In this document: piece after piece, positions 54,945-63,970 of the stretch
Numbering within the stretch: position 1 is the first letter of the stretch
Layout: each line of letters starts with the position of its first letter
Source: UBA11373 sp046714175
GTDB taxonomy: Bacteria; Actinomycetota; Acidimicrobiia; Spongiisociales; UBA11373
Length of the DNA: 64,000 nucleotides
NCBI GenBank assembly: GCA_046714175.1
Contig: JBKKBI010000084.1
Span: forward strand, 47,007 to 111,006
Direction: 5' to 3'
Program-made: the position numbers and the translations under genes
Notes under the pieces: generated by a model
What the model saw: the letters and a program-made list of their open reading frames with translations, nothing else
What the model was told of the DNA's origin: nothing
Databases searched by the model: none

Positions 54945-56657
54945 GTGCGCAGATTCTCCCCCATCGTCCTCGCCCTGATCGTCGCCGTCGCATGCGACCC
55001 GGGACAGACAACGTCCGATACTCGGCCCGGCGGACCGCCCGTGACGGTACCCGCAGAATCCACCAGCACCACCCGCGACCCACGGCCGTGCGCGGCCACA
55101 ACGGTGATCGCCCCCTCCGTCGCCGCCAACGGGAGGCCGGTCATCGAACGCCTGCCGGCAGGGAATCCCCATGCCGCCGCGGTAGCGGCGTCGCAGGCGA
55201 TGTTCGACTGTGCCATCGAGGTGGTGGTCGTCGACAGCACTGGTATCGATCGCATCGCGCTGGCCGCAGTCCTCGCGGTGGCGTTTCAGGCTCCGCTGCT
55301 GTTCGGCGATGAAGGGGCCACCAGCCTGCTCGCCTACGAACTCGACCGGCTCGCCCCGAGTCGGGTATGGCTCGTCGGTGACATCGCCGCCGCCGAGTCA
55401 CCATCCTGGGCCGAGGTGGTGCGGATCGGGGGCACCGACCAGGAGATCGCCGCGGAGATCACGAGCCTGATCGGCGCCGACGAGGACTTGCCACTACCCA
55501 CCACTGGAGGCACCGACACTGTGGCGGTGACCATCGAGGCGATGGTCACCGGCAAGACCCTGACCCCGCCCGCTCCAGGCGCCACGGTCGCACCGTTGGC
55601 ATCGGGCGACGACATCGTCGCCGGCACCGGCGCATCCGGCATGCTGTGGCTCGTCGATACCGGCGAACCCGAGGCGGCCCTGGTGGCCGCGGCCGGGGCG
55701 ATCACGTCCGGGGGCTTCCTGGGCCTTGTCGATGGCCGCGACCTCCGGCTGGAGACGGCGCTGGGCCGCGATCTGGCCCCAATCGCCGACGCAGTGCGCG
55801 TCATTCAGATCGTGGGCGGCACCGAGGATGCCGGATGGCAATCGCAGGTGCTGCTGCGCGGCGCTGAGCTACCCGGGGGCGGCTTTCTCATGTTTCCCGG
55901 GCGTCGCATGGTGGCGCTGTACGGCAACCCCCTGACCACTTCGCTAGGCCCGTTGGGGGAACAGGATCCCGCCGCTGGGCTCGATCGCATCCGCGACATC
56001 TCGGTCGGATATGACGCCGACGGCAACACTGTCCTGCCGACCTTCGAGATCATCGCCACCGTCGCCGCCGGCAGCCCCGGCAACGATGGCGACTACTCGA
56101 ACGAGATGCCGCTCGACCTGCTTCACGCCTGGGTCGACTTCGCCGCCGCCAACGGAATGTACGTGCTCTTGGACCTGCAACCCGGTCGGACCACCTTTCT
56201 CTCCCAGGCGGTGCTCTACGAGGCGTTGCTGCTCGAACCCCACGTCGGTCTTGCCCTCGATCCGGAGTGGCGCCTCGCCCCCGATGAGGTACATCTGGAA
56301 CAGATCGGTTCCGTGGGCGCCGATGAGGTCAACGAGGTGGTGGAGTGGCTGGCAGCCCTGACCAGGGACAACGCCCTGCCGCAGAAGGTGCTGCTCATCC
56401 ACCAGTTTCGAGCTGACATGCTCCCCGACCGGGAGCGGATCATGGCCACTCCCGAGTTGTCGTTGGTGATCCAGATGGACGGCCACGGCACCATCCCGGA
56501 GAAGATGACTTCGTGGGTGCGCACCACCACAGGCTGGGAGACCGACCAGTTCGAGTATGGGTGGAAGAACTTCTACGACGAGGACATACCCGGTCCGATG
56601 GCTGCGGCCGATGTGCTCGCGCTCGTGCCGGCCACGGTGTACATCTCGTTCCAGTAG
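54945..56657 (+). CDS. Exported lipoprotein with CWB2-like N-terminal domain
   Basis: 570 aa. Lipobox ends at Cys17 (LIVAVAC). Region about 65-180 resembles the cell-wall-binding repeat 2 fold: SRVWLVGDIAAAESPSW...VVRIGGTDQEIAAEIT. The C-terminal half (about 330-570) has a barrel-like run with MYVLLDLQPGRTTFLSQA, VGLALDPEWRL and VLLIHQFR, in outline like glycoside-hydrolase-type barrels, though I cannot name a family or catalytic residues. GTG start; TAGCCT 9 bases upstream. The aminotransferase gene starts at the next base after its stop. Confidence 0.65.
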   Translation: MRRFSPIVLALIVAVACDPGQTTSDTRPGGPPVTVPAESTSTTRDPRPCAATTVIAPSVAANGRPVIERLPAGNPHAAAVAASQAMFDCAIEVVVVDSTGIDRIALAAVLAVAFQAPLLFGDEGATSLLAYELDRLAPSRVWLVGDIAAAESPSWAEVVRIGGTDQEIAAEITSLIGADEDLPLPTTGGTDTVAVTIEAMVTGKTLTPPAPGATVAPLASGDDIVAGTGASGMLWLVDTGEPEAALVAAAGAITSGGFLGLVDGRDLRLETALGRDLAPIADAVRVIQIVGGTEDAGWQSQVLLRGAELPGGGFLMFPGRRMVALYGNPLTTSLGPLGEQDPAAGLDRIRDISVGYDADGNTVLPTFEIIATVAAGSPGNDGDYSNEMPLDLLHAWVDFAAANGMYVLLDLQPGRTTFLSQAVLYEALLLEPHVGLALDPEWRLAPDEVHLEQIGSVGADEVNEVVEWLAALTRDNALPQKVLLIHQFRADMLPDRERIMATPELSLVIQMDGHGTIPEKMTSWVRTTTGWETDQFEYGWKNFYDEDIPGPMAAADVLALVPATVYISFQ

Positions 56658-57824
56658 ATGACGGAACTGCGGCGCCACTGGACCCTCGACCCTGCGGTCA
56701 CCTTTCTCAACCACGGTTCCTTCGGCGCCTGCCCGCAGCCGGTGCTCGATCACCAATCGGAACTGCGCGCCGAGATGGAGCGCCAGCCAGTGACATTCCT
56801 GGTGCGCGTCCTCGAGGAGCGACTCGACGCCGCCCGGAGGGCCCTGGCGGACTTCGTCGGCACCGACCCCGCCGGGCTGGCCTTCGTCCCCAATGCCACC
56901 ACCGGTGTCGGGGCCATCGTGGCGGGAATTTCGCTGCGCCCGGGCGACGAGATCGTCGTCACCGATCATGGATACAACACGGTGCGCAACATCGTCGATC
57001 TGGCCGCCAGCCGCGCCGGGGCAGCGGTCCGCCAGGTGACGCTGCCCTTCGCCGGGATCGCAGACGATCTGGTCACGGGTGCGGTGCTCGCTGCGGTGGG
57101 ACCGCGCACCCGGCTGGTGATCGTGGATCACGCCACCAGCCCGACCGCTCTCATATTGCCGGTGGCCGCGATCGCAGCCGCCCTCGAGCCCGGCATACCG
57201 GTGCTGATCGACGGCGCTCATGGCCCGGGGATGCTGCCGCTCGACCTCGACGGAATTGGCGCCTCGTTCTATGTGGGCAACTGTCACAAGTGGCTATGTG
57301 CTCCCAAGGGTTCGGGTTTTCTCCATGCCGCCGACCGGGTCCGGTCCGAAGTGCTGCCCGCGGTGGTGAGCCACGGGTTCAACTCCGCGCGGCGCGACCG
57401 CAGCCGGTTTCACCAACTGTTCGACTGGACTGGAACCGCCGACCCGACCCCCTACCTGACGATCCCCACGGCGATCGAATTCGTCGGGTCGCTGCAGCCC
57501 GGGGGATGGCCCGCGATCCAGGTCCGTAACCGGCGACTGGCGCAAGACGCCCGGACGCTTCTCACCGCCGCCCTGGGAACTCCGGCACTGCCCCCCTCGG
57601 AGATGATCGGATCGATGGCGTCACTACCGCTGCCGGCATTGCAGCCGGCTCCAGCTTCGCCCGACACCGACCCGCTGGCGGTATCGCTGCGCGCCGATCA
57701 CGGGATCGAGGTGCCGGTGTTCTCCTGGGGGGAGCAGAGAATGCTGCGGATCTCAGCCCATCTGTACAACGAGATTGGCGACTACGAGAGTCTTGCTGTC
57801 GCGCTGGCGTCGGAGATCCTGTAG
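56658..57824 (+). CDS. Class V aminotransferase-fold PLP enzyme (isopenicillin-N-epimerase-like)
   Basis: 388 aa. PLP-lysine Lys211 in GNCHKWLCAPKG, cofactor Asp185 in VLIDGAHGPG and FLNHGSFGACPQPVLD at the N-terminus, all of the isopenicillin-N-epimerase/EgtE-like subgroup. Members act as epimerases, desulfurases or C-S lyases; the substrate cannot be told. It starts directly after the lipoprotein stop, so translation may be coupled, although the two functions look unrelated. Confidence 0.85.
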   Translation: MTELRRHWTLDPAVTFLNHGSFGACPQPVLDHQSELRAEMERQPVTFLVRVLEERLDAARRALADFVGTDPAGLAFVPNATTGVGAIVAGISLRPGDEIVVTDHGYNTVRNIVDLAASRAGAAVRQVTLPFAGIADDLVTGAVLAAVGPRTRLVIVDHATSPTALILPVAAIAAALEPGIPVLIDGAHGPGMLPLDLDGIGASFYVGNCHKWLCAPKGSGFLHAADRVRSEVLPAVVSHGFNSARRDRSRFHQLFDWTGTADPTPYLTIPTAIEFVGSLQPGGWPAIQVRNRRLAQDARTLLTAALGTPALPPSEMIGSMASLPLPALQPAPASPDTDPLAVSLRADHGIEVPVFSWGEQRMLRISAHLYNEIGDYESLAVALASEIL

Positions 57825-57853
57825 GGAGTCGCCAGTAGGTTCGGAGCGCTCAG

Positions 57854-59107
57854 TCAGCGCCTGCGACGGCCACCGGTGCGGAAGCGACGCGACAACTCGA
57901 CGTCGCTGGTGCGAGCCATCTCCAAGACGTCGGGCTGGTGCGCCACCAGATCATCGAGTCGGGGATCGTTGGAGAACATCTTCACGATCTCATAGGTGAG
58001 GCCTGAGGCGCGTTGCAGGCGCTGCACCTCCTCTACCTGGTCCCATTCGACGAGGGTCACCACCAGGCCCGACTCTCCGGCCCGGGCGGTGCGCCCGGAG
58101 CGATGCACGAAGTCCTTGTAGTCCTGAGGGGGTTGATAGTGGAGCACCACATCGACATCGGCAATGTGCAGCCCCCGGGCCGCCAGATTGGTGGCGATGA
58201 GCGCCTTGAGGCGGCCCGCGGTGAAGTCAGCAAGGCGCTGCTCGCGGTCCGACTGACGAAGATCCCCGTGAATCGGCTGGGCGTCGACGCCTTCGGCGCG
58301 CAACAATTCTGCAGTCCGATCCGCACCGTGGCGGGTGGAGACGAATACGAGCGTGCGGGTGACGCTGCGGATGATTCGGGCGGCCAGTTTGGCCTTGTCC
58401 ATGTGGTGCACCGCCAAGAACCGGTGGGTGGCAGTGTCGACCAGGTCGCTGGTCGATGCCACCTCGTGGCGCACCGGGTCGTTGAGGTAGCGGTTGATCA
58501 GGCCCTGTACCTGGCCGTCGAGGGTGGCGCTGAACAGCATCACCTGCGGCTTACCCCCGATGCGGCGCATGATCTGGTGCACCTGGGGCAGGAATCCCAT
58601 ATCCGCCATCTGGTCGGCCTCGTCGAGGACGACCGAGTGGACTTCTTTGACGTCGACAGCCCCCCGATCGATGAGATCGATGAGCCGGCCCGGTGTGGCC
58701 ACCAGCAGATCGACCCCCTGGCGCAGCTGTGCGATTTGTGCCCCCATCGGCGCACCTCCGTAGACCGCGGCCAGGGTCAACCCGCGGGACTCCCCGAGCG
58801 GGCGCAGCTCCTCGGAGACCTGGAGGCACAACTCCCGGGTGGGCACGACCACCAGCCCGTGGGGATCGGGCTGGTCGGCGTGGGCAGTGCGCTCGATGAG
58901 AGGGATGCCGAACGCCAGGGTCTTGCCCGAACCGGTCTGCGCCTTACCGCAGACGTCGCGCCCGGCGAGACCATCAGGAATCGTCATCGTCTGCACCGGA
59001 AACGGCTCGATGATGCCGCGCTCGGCCAGGGCAGCGACGAGATCGGGAGAGACTCCGAGTGCGGCGAAACCGGTCGCGGGAAGTTGTGCGGAGTTGATCT
59101 GGGACAT
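57854..59107 (-). CDS. DEAD-box RNA helicase
   Basis: 417 aa with a short basic C-terminus (RRFRTGGRRRR). Q motif PFPVQ (35-39), Walker A AQTGSGKT (56-63), PTREL, TPGR, DEAD (162-165), SAT (193-195), and in domain 2 IATNLAARGLHI and HRSGRTAR. The usual TD in the motif V region is TN here. Unwinds RNA for decay, ribosome assembly or cold adaptation. GAGG lies 3 bases before the ATG. Divergent from the MFS gene. Confidence 0.94.
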   Translation of the reverse strand: MSQINSAQLPATGFAALGVSPDLVAALAERGIIEPFPVQTMTIPDGLAGRDVCGKAQTGSGKTLAFGIPLIERTAHADQPDPHGLVVVPTRELCLQVSEELRPLGESRGLTLAAVYGGAPMGAQIAQLRQGVDLLVATPGRLIDLIDRGAVDVKEVHSVVLDEADQMADMGFLPQVHQIMRRIGGKPQVMLFSATLDGQVQGLINRYLNDPVRHEVASTSDLVDTATHRFLAVHHMDKAKLAARIIRSVTRTLVFVSTRHGADRTAELLRAEGVDAQPIHGDLRQSDREQRLADFTAGRLKALIATNLAARGLHIADVDVVLHYQPPQDYKDFVHRSGRTARAGESGLVVTLVEWDQVEEVQRLQRASGLTYEIVKMFSNDPRLDDLVAHQPDVLEMARTSDVELSRRFRTGGRRRR

Positions 59108-59184
59108 GAACCTCGATGGCCCCGTCGCGCTCCGGGAAGCCGGGATGATCTGCGGGACGAGTCCAAGTTAACACCGAAGGTGTC

Positions 59185-59239
59185 GGTAACTGTTACCCGC
59201 CACCCGGTTTCCCGATCGGCCAACCGCCAACCGCCGCCA
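59185..59239. repeat. Palindrome and degenerate heptamer run upstream of MFS gene
   Basis: GGTAAC-T-GTTACC (59185-59197) is a perfect 6-bp palindrome in the divergent helicase/MFS gap. Degenerate 7-bp units follow in phase from 59191, including GCCAACC twice (59219-59232). The palindrome could be an operator or a by-product of the repeat. Confidence 0.45.
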
Positions 59240-59248
59240 ACTCCTCGC

Positions 59249-59254
59249 TACCGT
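59249..59254 (+). promoter_or_regulatory. Leaderless-type -10 (TACCGT) for MFS gene
   Basis: TACCGT exactly 6 bases before the GTG at 59261. Confidence 0.4.
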
Positions 59255-59260
59255 GCCCGG

Positions 59261-60505
59261 GTGCCCCCGGCCGCTCGCTCCGTGCAGCGCACGTATCTCA
59301 CCCTGATGCTGCTCAACACGCTGGCATCGTCGTTCATCTGGGGGGTGAACACGCTGTTCTTGCTCGACGCCGGGCTGAGCAACACTGAGGCCTTCGCTGC
59401 CAACGCGTTCTACACGCTGGGAATGGTGGTGTTCGAGGTCCCCACCGGGGTAATGGCGGACACCAAGGGGCGACGCGCCTCATACCTGCTGGGCACAGCA
59501 ACCCTCCTGGTGGCCACGTTGGTGTACCTCTTCATGTGGCAGACCACAGCCCCCTTCTGGGGTTGGGCGCTCGCATCCGTGCTCCTCGGACTGGGGTACA
59601 CGTTCTTCTCTGGAGCCGTGCAGGCGTGGCTGGTCGATGCCCTTCACGCCACCGGTTACACCGGCGACACCGCAGCGGTGTTCGCCCGCGGGCAGGGGGT
59701 GGAGGGCGGCGCCATGCTCGCCGGGTCGGTGGCTGGCGGCTTTCTCGCCCAGGCCACCAACCTCGGCGCCCCATATCTCGCTCGGTCCGCGCTACTCGGA
59801 GTCACCATGATTTTTGCCTTCGTTGCCATGCACGATCTCGGGTTCGCCCCGCGACGCGGCGAACACACCGGCGACGAGGTCCGCCGCATCCTGCGGGCAT
59901 CCATCGATCGCGGCTGGCGGGTCCGGCCGGTGCGCTGGATGATGTTGTCGGCGCCGTTCACCATGGGAGTCGGCGTGTATTCGTTCTACGCCGCCCAGCC
60001 GCACCTGCTCGAGCTGTACGGCGACGAGTCCGCTTTCGGGGTCGCCGGCATCGCGGCTGCCGTCGTCGCTGGGGCACAGATCGCCGGTGCCTTGCTCGTG
60101 CCCGCCGTGCTCCGCAAGCTGCGGCGCCGTACCGATGCTCTGATCGTGGCTGCGGTCACTTCGACAGTGGCTTTGATCGCGGTGGGAATCACTGACCACT
60201 TCGGCGTCGCCATCGGGTTCCTCGTCGTCTGGGCTCTCGGCTTTGCCGCCTATAACCCGCTGCACCAGTCATACCTCAACGGGCTCATCGCCTCAGAGGA
60301 GCGAGCCACAGTGCTGTCGATCGACGCTCTGTTGGGCTCGGCGGGGGGTGCCTTGCTCCAGCCCGGATTAGGGCGCGCCGCCGATGTGTGGAGCTACGGC
60401 AACTCCTTTGTCGTCGCCGGGGTGTTGCAGGCGACAGCGGTGCCGTTCCTGTTCGCCGCCCGACGCCAGAATGCCGCCGCGGATTTCACCGCAGCGAGTG
60501 CTTGA
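59261..60505 (+). CDS. Major facilitator superfamily transporter
   Basis: 414 aa, about twelve membrane helices. The loop 2-3 motif PTGVMADTKGRRASYLLG is the MFS motif A. It resembles multidrug or unknown-substrate efflux carriers; no specificity motif. GTG at 59261 chosen from the leaderless box and the length; GTG at 59282 is also possible. Convergent with the ABC permease gene. Confidence 0.88.
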   Translation: MPPAARSVQRTYLTLMLLNTLASSFIWGVNTLFLLDAGLSNTEAFAANAFYTLGMVVFEVPTGVMADTKGRRASYLLGTATLLVATLVYLFMWQTTAPFWGWALASVLLGLGYTFFSGAVQAWLVDALHATGYTGDTAAVFARGQGVEGGAMLAGSVAGGFLAQATNLGAPYLARSALLGVTMIFAFVAMHDLGFAPRRGEHTGDEVRRILRASIDRGWRVRPVRWMMLSAPFTMGVGVYSFYAAQPHLLELYGDESAFGVAGIAAAVVAGAQIAGALLVPAVLRKLRRRTDALIVAAVTSTVALIAVGITDHFGVAIGFLVVWALGFAAYNPLHQSYLNGLIASEERATVLSIDALLGSAGGALLQPGLGRAADVWSYGNSFVVAGVLQATAVPFLFAARRQNAAADFTAASA

Positions 60506-60510
60506 TACCC

Positions 60511-60526
60511 CCCCGATCAGTCGGGG
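60511..60526. terminator. Small stem-loop between convergent MFS and permease genes
   Basis: CCCCGA, 4-base loop, TCGGGG. Six G+C-rich base pairs in the 11-base gap and the permease 3' end. No T-run follows, so it is at best a weak two-way terminator. Confidence 0.3.
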
Positions 60527-61455
60527 TGGAACGTCGTGCCCAATGCCGTCGGCGCTTCAGCGGCGATCACCGGCCGTAGGCGCGGAAAGCGCACCGCCAA
60601 GTTGCGCACGCGCTCGGTGTTGAGCACCGTCAGTGCCAGGATCATCAGCAGGAAGGGCAGTTGGGTCAGCACCTGCACGAATTCGGGGAACTGCACCTGA
60701 AACTCGCCGGCGAGAAAGAGCAGCCCGCGATAGGCGAAACACGCCAGGGCCACCCGCCACGGATTCCACCCCCCGAAGATGACGAAAGCGAGCGCGATCC
60801 AGCCCAGGTTGACCGTCAGGTTCTCGCGCCAGCCGGCGATCTGGTCGAGCGATACCGCCGCCCCGGCAAGACCGACGAGGGCACCACCGACCAGGGTGGC
60901 GGCGTATCGGGTGCGGTTGACCCGAATCCCGCGGGCGTGCGCCGCCTCGGGCCGCTCCCCCACGGCTCGCAGATCGAGACCGGGCCGGGTCCGAGCCAGA
61001 AACCAAGCTGCTCCGATCACGGCGAGAAAGCTCCCATACACCGACAGGTTGTGAGTGAAGAGCACATCACCCAGGATGGGGATCTCGGACAGCAGCGGGA
61101 TATCCCACGCGGGAACCTGCGGACCGGCGCGACCGATGTAGGGGTCGCCGAAGAAGAGCGCTAGTTGCTTGGCGAGCAAGAAGAGCACGAACCCGATCGC
61201 GATCTGATTGAGACGGAGCTCGATCGCCGAGAACGCCACAATCGCCGCGATCGCCATCGACACCAGAGTTGCCGCGCCGAACCCGACCAGGACGTTCCCG
61301 CTCACCGCGGCGGCGGCAAAGCCGACCATGGCCGACAGCATGATGCTGCCGTCGAGGGACAGGTTCACCACCCCCGCTTTCTCGGTGATGGTCTCCCCGA
61401 CCACCGCATAAATGAGCGGAGCGGATGCGGCCACGACCCCGGCGAGCACTTCCAT
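60517..61455 (-). CDS. ABC transporter permease (BMP/nucleoside-type, second permease)
   Basis: 312 aa with about nine membrane helices. GETITEKAGVVNLSLDGSIMLSAM at the N-terminus and GLDLRAVGERPEAAHARGIRVNRTRY are signatures of the branched-chain/ribose-type permeases that import nucleosides with a BMP lipoprotein (NupQ-like). Last gene of the operon; its ATG overlaps the preceding stop by one base (TGATG). Confidence 0.9.
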   Translation of the reverse strand: MEVLAGVVAASAPLIYAVVGETITEKAGVVNLSLDGSIMLSAMVGFAAAAVSGNVLVGFGAATLVSMAIAAIVAFSAIELRLNQIAIGFVLFLLAKQLALFFGDPYIGRAGPQVPAWDIPLLSEIPILGDVLFTHNLSVYGSFLAVIGAAWFLARTRPGLDLRAVGERPEAAHARGIRVNRTRYAATLVGGALVGLAGAAVSLDQIAGWRENLTVNLGWIALAFVIFGGWNPWRVALACFAYRGLLFLAGEFQVQFPEFVQVLTQLPFLLMILALTVLNTERVRNLAVRFPRLRPVIAAEAPTALGTTFHPD

Positions 61456-62495
61456 CAGGACTTCTCCTCAGCGGCCACCACCGGGCCCGGAGAGGCCGAG
61501 TACACCTGAAGACCGCCCACGACCAGCACCGAGAGCACCAAGATCCCCTGGATGACGCCGGCCAGCGACGAGTCGATGCCGAGACGGAGCGACAGCTGAG
61601 TGCCGCCTACCAACACGGCAGAGAAGAACAACGCGATCGGTGCGATCAACGACGCCCGGAACCCCGAGAGCAAAACCACCAGCACTGCGAGGAACCCATA
61701 ACCGCCCGAGATCGACGGCACCAGCTTGTGATGAAATCCGGTGGCCTGCACCGTCCCCGCCAGCCCGGCCAAGGCTCCGCATAGTGCAAACGCCGCGGTC
61801 TCATAGCGGCCGGTCGGGATCCCGAGAAGCCGGGCGCTCTCCGGATTGCGCCCCACTGCCCGCAGTTTGAGACCGAAGCGCGACCCGCGGAGCAACAGCA
61901 GGACGCCGACAACCGCGCCCAACGCCAGCAGCAAGCCGACGGGCGATACGCGCCACGACCCGACCTCGGGGAGCCAAGCCCGTGGGTCGAAGAGGTCGGT
62001 GCCACTCGTCGAGGCCACTCCGGTGCGCGACCACGGCCCGATGATCAAATACACCGCAATGGCTCCGGCGACAAACGACAGCGCTACGCCCGAGAAGATC
62101 TCGTGCACGCGGAATCGCGTCCGCAACAACGCCGGAAGGAGCGACCAGGCGATCCCGAATAACGCGCCACCGACGAGCGTGAGAGGCACCACGAGCGCCG
62201 CAGGACCGGAGACGCTGCGCGCCATCCACGCCGCCCCGATCGCTCCCATCGCGATCTGCCCCTCCACGCCGATGTTCCACAGCCCGGCCTGAAACGTGAC
62301 CAGCAGCCCGGCGGCACAGAGAACCAGCGGGATCCAAGCCATCAACGTGGCGGCGATTCGAGACTGGTTGCCGAAGGCACCGTCGAAGAGGACCCGGAAC
62401 GCTTCCGGCGGAGACGCCCCGACGATGAGCAGCACTCCCGCGGTAGCGGCCACACCGACCAGCACGGCCACGGGCACAGAGCGCAGGCGGCTCAC
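61455..62495 (-). CDS. ABC transporter permease (BMP/nucleoside-type, first permease)
   Basis: 346 aa, NupP-like. FQAGLWNIGVEGQIAMGAIGAAW and GLKLRAVGRNPESARLLGIPTGRYE are the paired signature sites. Membrane component of a heteromeric channel with the next permease. Overlaps the ATPase gene by 4 bases, so the order ATPase, permease, permease is translationally coupled. Confidence 0.9.
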   Translation of the reverse strand: MSRLRSVPVAVLVGVAATAGVLLIVGASPPEAFRVLFDGAFGNQSRIAATLMAWIPLVLCAAGLLVTFQAGLWNIGVEGQIAMGAIGAAWMARSVSGPAALVVPLTLVGGALFGIAWSLLPALLRTRFRVHEIFSGVALSFVAGAIAVYLIIGPWSRTGVASTSGTDLFDPRAWLPEVGSWRVSPVGLLLALGAVVGVLLLLRGSRFGLKLRAVGRNPESARLLGIPTGRYETAAFALCGALAGLAGTVQATGFHHKLVPSISGGYGFLAVLVVLLSGFRASLIAPIALFFSAVLVGGTQLSLRLGIDSSLAGVIQGILVLSVLVVGGLQVYSASPGPVVAAEEKS

Positions 62496-63952
62496 GGCTC
62501 CACCCCCCCGATCATCAGACCCAGCGAAGCCGGTGTTGCCAAGGCGGCGGGCACCACCCCGATGATGCGCCCCTCATAGAAGACCGCGATCCGGTCGCTG
62601 TAGCGCAGCAGCTCCTCCAGGTCGGAGGAGGCGAAGACGATCGCCGTGCCCGCCGATCGAGAAGCCAAGATGCGCTCCCACACCCAGTCGGCCGAACTCA
62701 GATCGAGGCCGCGGGTGGGATGCTCCATGAGCAACAACGACGGCCGCGCCGGTGCCATCGCCATCAACAGCCGCTGCTGGTTGCCGCCGGAGAGTGCGTC
62801 GGCTGCGGTGTCCGGATTACCTCTGATCGAGAACTCGGCGATGCGCTGCGCCGCCACACTTGCGGCCGCGTCGCTATCGACCATGAACGAGGTGTTGGAT
62901 CCAGCCAGCTCTAGATGCTCGGCCACCGTCAGCCCGCTGATCAGCCCCTCCTCGAGACGGCCGGCGGGGATGTAGTGCACCCCGGCGTCGAGAAATCGTC
63001 GCAAACCCCGGCCGGCAAGCGAGTCATCGCCGAGGTCGATGGCACCGGCGTCAGGCCGGTCGAGGCCGGAGCACAGGCGAAGCAACGTGCGTTGCCCGCT
63101 CCCCTCCAGGCCCGCCAACCCCAGGACCTCACCACGAGCCACGGTGAGGTCGGGATACGGCTCGATGCCGCGGCCGTGCGGCACGACCCCGGCGAGGCGC
63201 AGCGCCGGCACACCCAACTCGACGGGGGACCGCTCCGCCCCCAGGGCGACGTCACCGAACATCAATGCGACAAGTTCCGCCCGAGGCGTGGGCAACGCCC
63301 GGCGTCCCACCACCTTCCCCCGGGTCATCACAGTGACCCGGTGGCACAACGCCTCCACCTCCTCGAGCTTGTGCGACACGAAGATCACGATGAGACCCTC
63401 CACCGCCAGCCGCCGCAGCACATCGAAGAGTTTCAAGCGCTGCGGTTCGGAGATGCCGGTGGTCGGTTCGTCCAGGATCAAGACTCGGGCACCCCGCCAC
63501 AACAGTCGGGCGATCTCGAGCTGCTGCCGCTCCCCCACGGTGAGCTGGCGCGCCAGGGCGTCTGGATCGAGGTCGAAACCGTAATGACCGGCGGTTTCCG
63601 CCAACGCCCGCCGCCCCGACTTGCGATCGACCATGAGTCCGCCCGGTGCCCCGAGCACGAAGTTGTCGAGAACGGTGAATGGCAAGAAGACCAGGGGATC
63701 CTGGTGCAGCATCCCGATGCCGTGAGCTAGGGCCTGGCGCGGAGACGCCGTCGGGAGGAGCGCGCCGTCCAACTCGATCACTCCGGAGTCGGGAGCGATG
63801 AAGCCCGAGACCACCTTCATGAGCGTGGACTTACCGGCGCCGTTCTCGCCGAGCAAGCCGTGGAGCTCACCCGGGGCGATCTCCAAGTCGATGCCGTCGT
63901 TGGCGCGCACCGACCCGAAGTGCTTGTGGATGTCGCGGAGTACCAGGCTCAT
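62492..63952 (-). CDS. ABC transporter ATPase with two nucleotide-binding domains (BMP/nucleoside type)
   Basis: 486 aa. Domain 1: Walker A GENGAGKST (35-43), signature LTVGERQQLEIARLL, Walker B VLILDEPTTG. Domain 2: degenerate Walker A GLEGSGQRTLL (281-291, no Lys), signature LSGGNQQR and MEHPTRGLD. This pattern is normal for RbsA/NupO-type dual ATPases, where the second site is non-hydrolytic. The BMP-type binding lipoprotein that should precede it is beyond the window edge. Confidence 0.93.
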   Translation of the reverse strand: MSLVLRDIHKHFGSVRANDGIDLEIAPGELHGLLGENGAGKSTLMKVVSGFIAPDSGVIELDGALLPTASPRQALAHGIGMLHQDPLVFLPFTVLDNFVLGAPGGLMVDRKSGRRALAETAGHYGFDLDPDALARQLTVGERQQLEIARLLWRGARVLILDEPTTGISEPQRLKLFDVLRRLAVEGLIVIFVSHKLEEVEALCHRVTVMTRGKVVGRRALPTPRAELVALMFGDVALGAERSPVELGVPALRLAGVVPHGRGIEPYPDLTVARGEVLGLAGLEGSGQRTLLRLCSGLDRPDAGAIDLGDDSLAGRGLRRFLDAGVHYIPAGRLEEGLISGLTVAEHLELAGSNTSFMVDSDAAASVAAQRIAEFSIRGNPDTAADALSGGNQQRLLMAMAPARPSLLLMEHPTRGLDLSSADWVWERILASRSAGTAIVFASSDLEELLRYSDRIAVFYEGRIIGVVPAALATPASLGLMIGGVEP

Positions 63953-63970
63953 ATGTCGTCGGCGAGTAGT

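Noticed and set aside
62492..63952. Missing Walker A lysine in the second ATPase domain as a defect
   Set aside because: RbsA/NupO-type dual ATPases normally carry a degenerate second Walker A.
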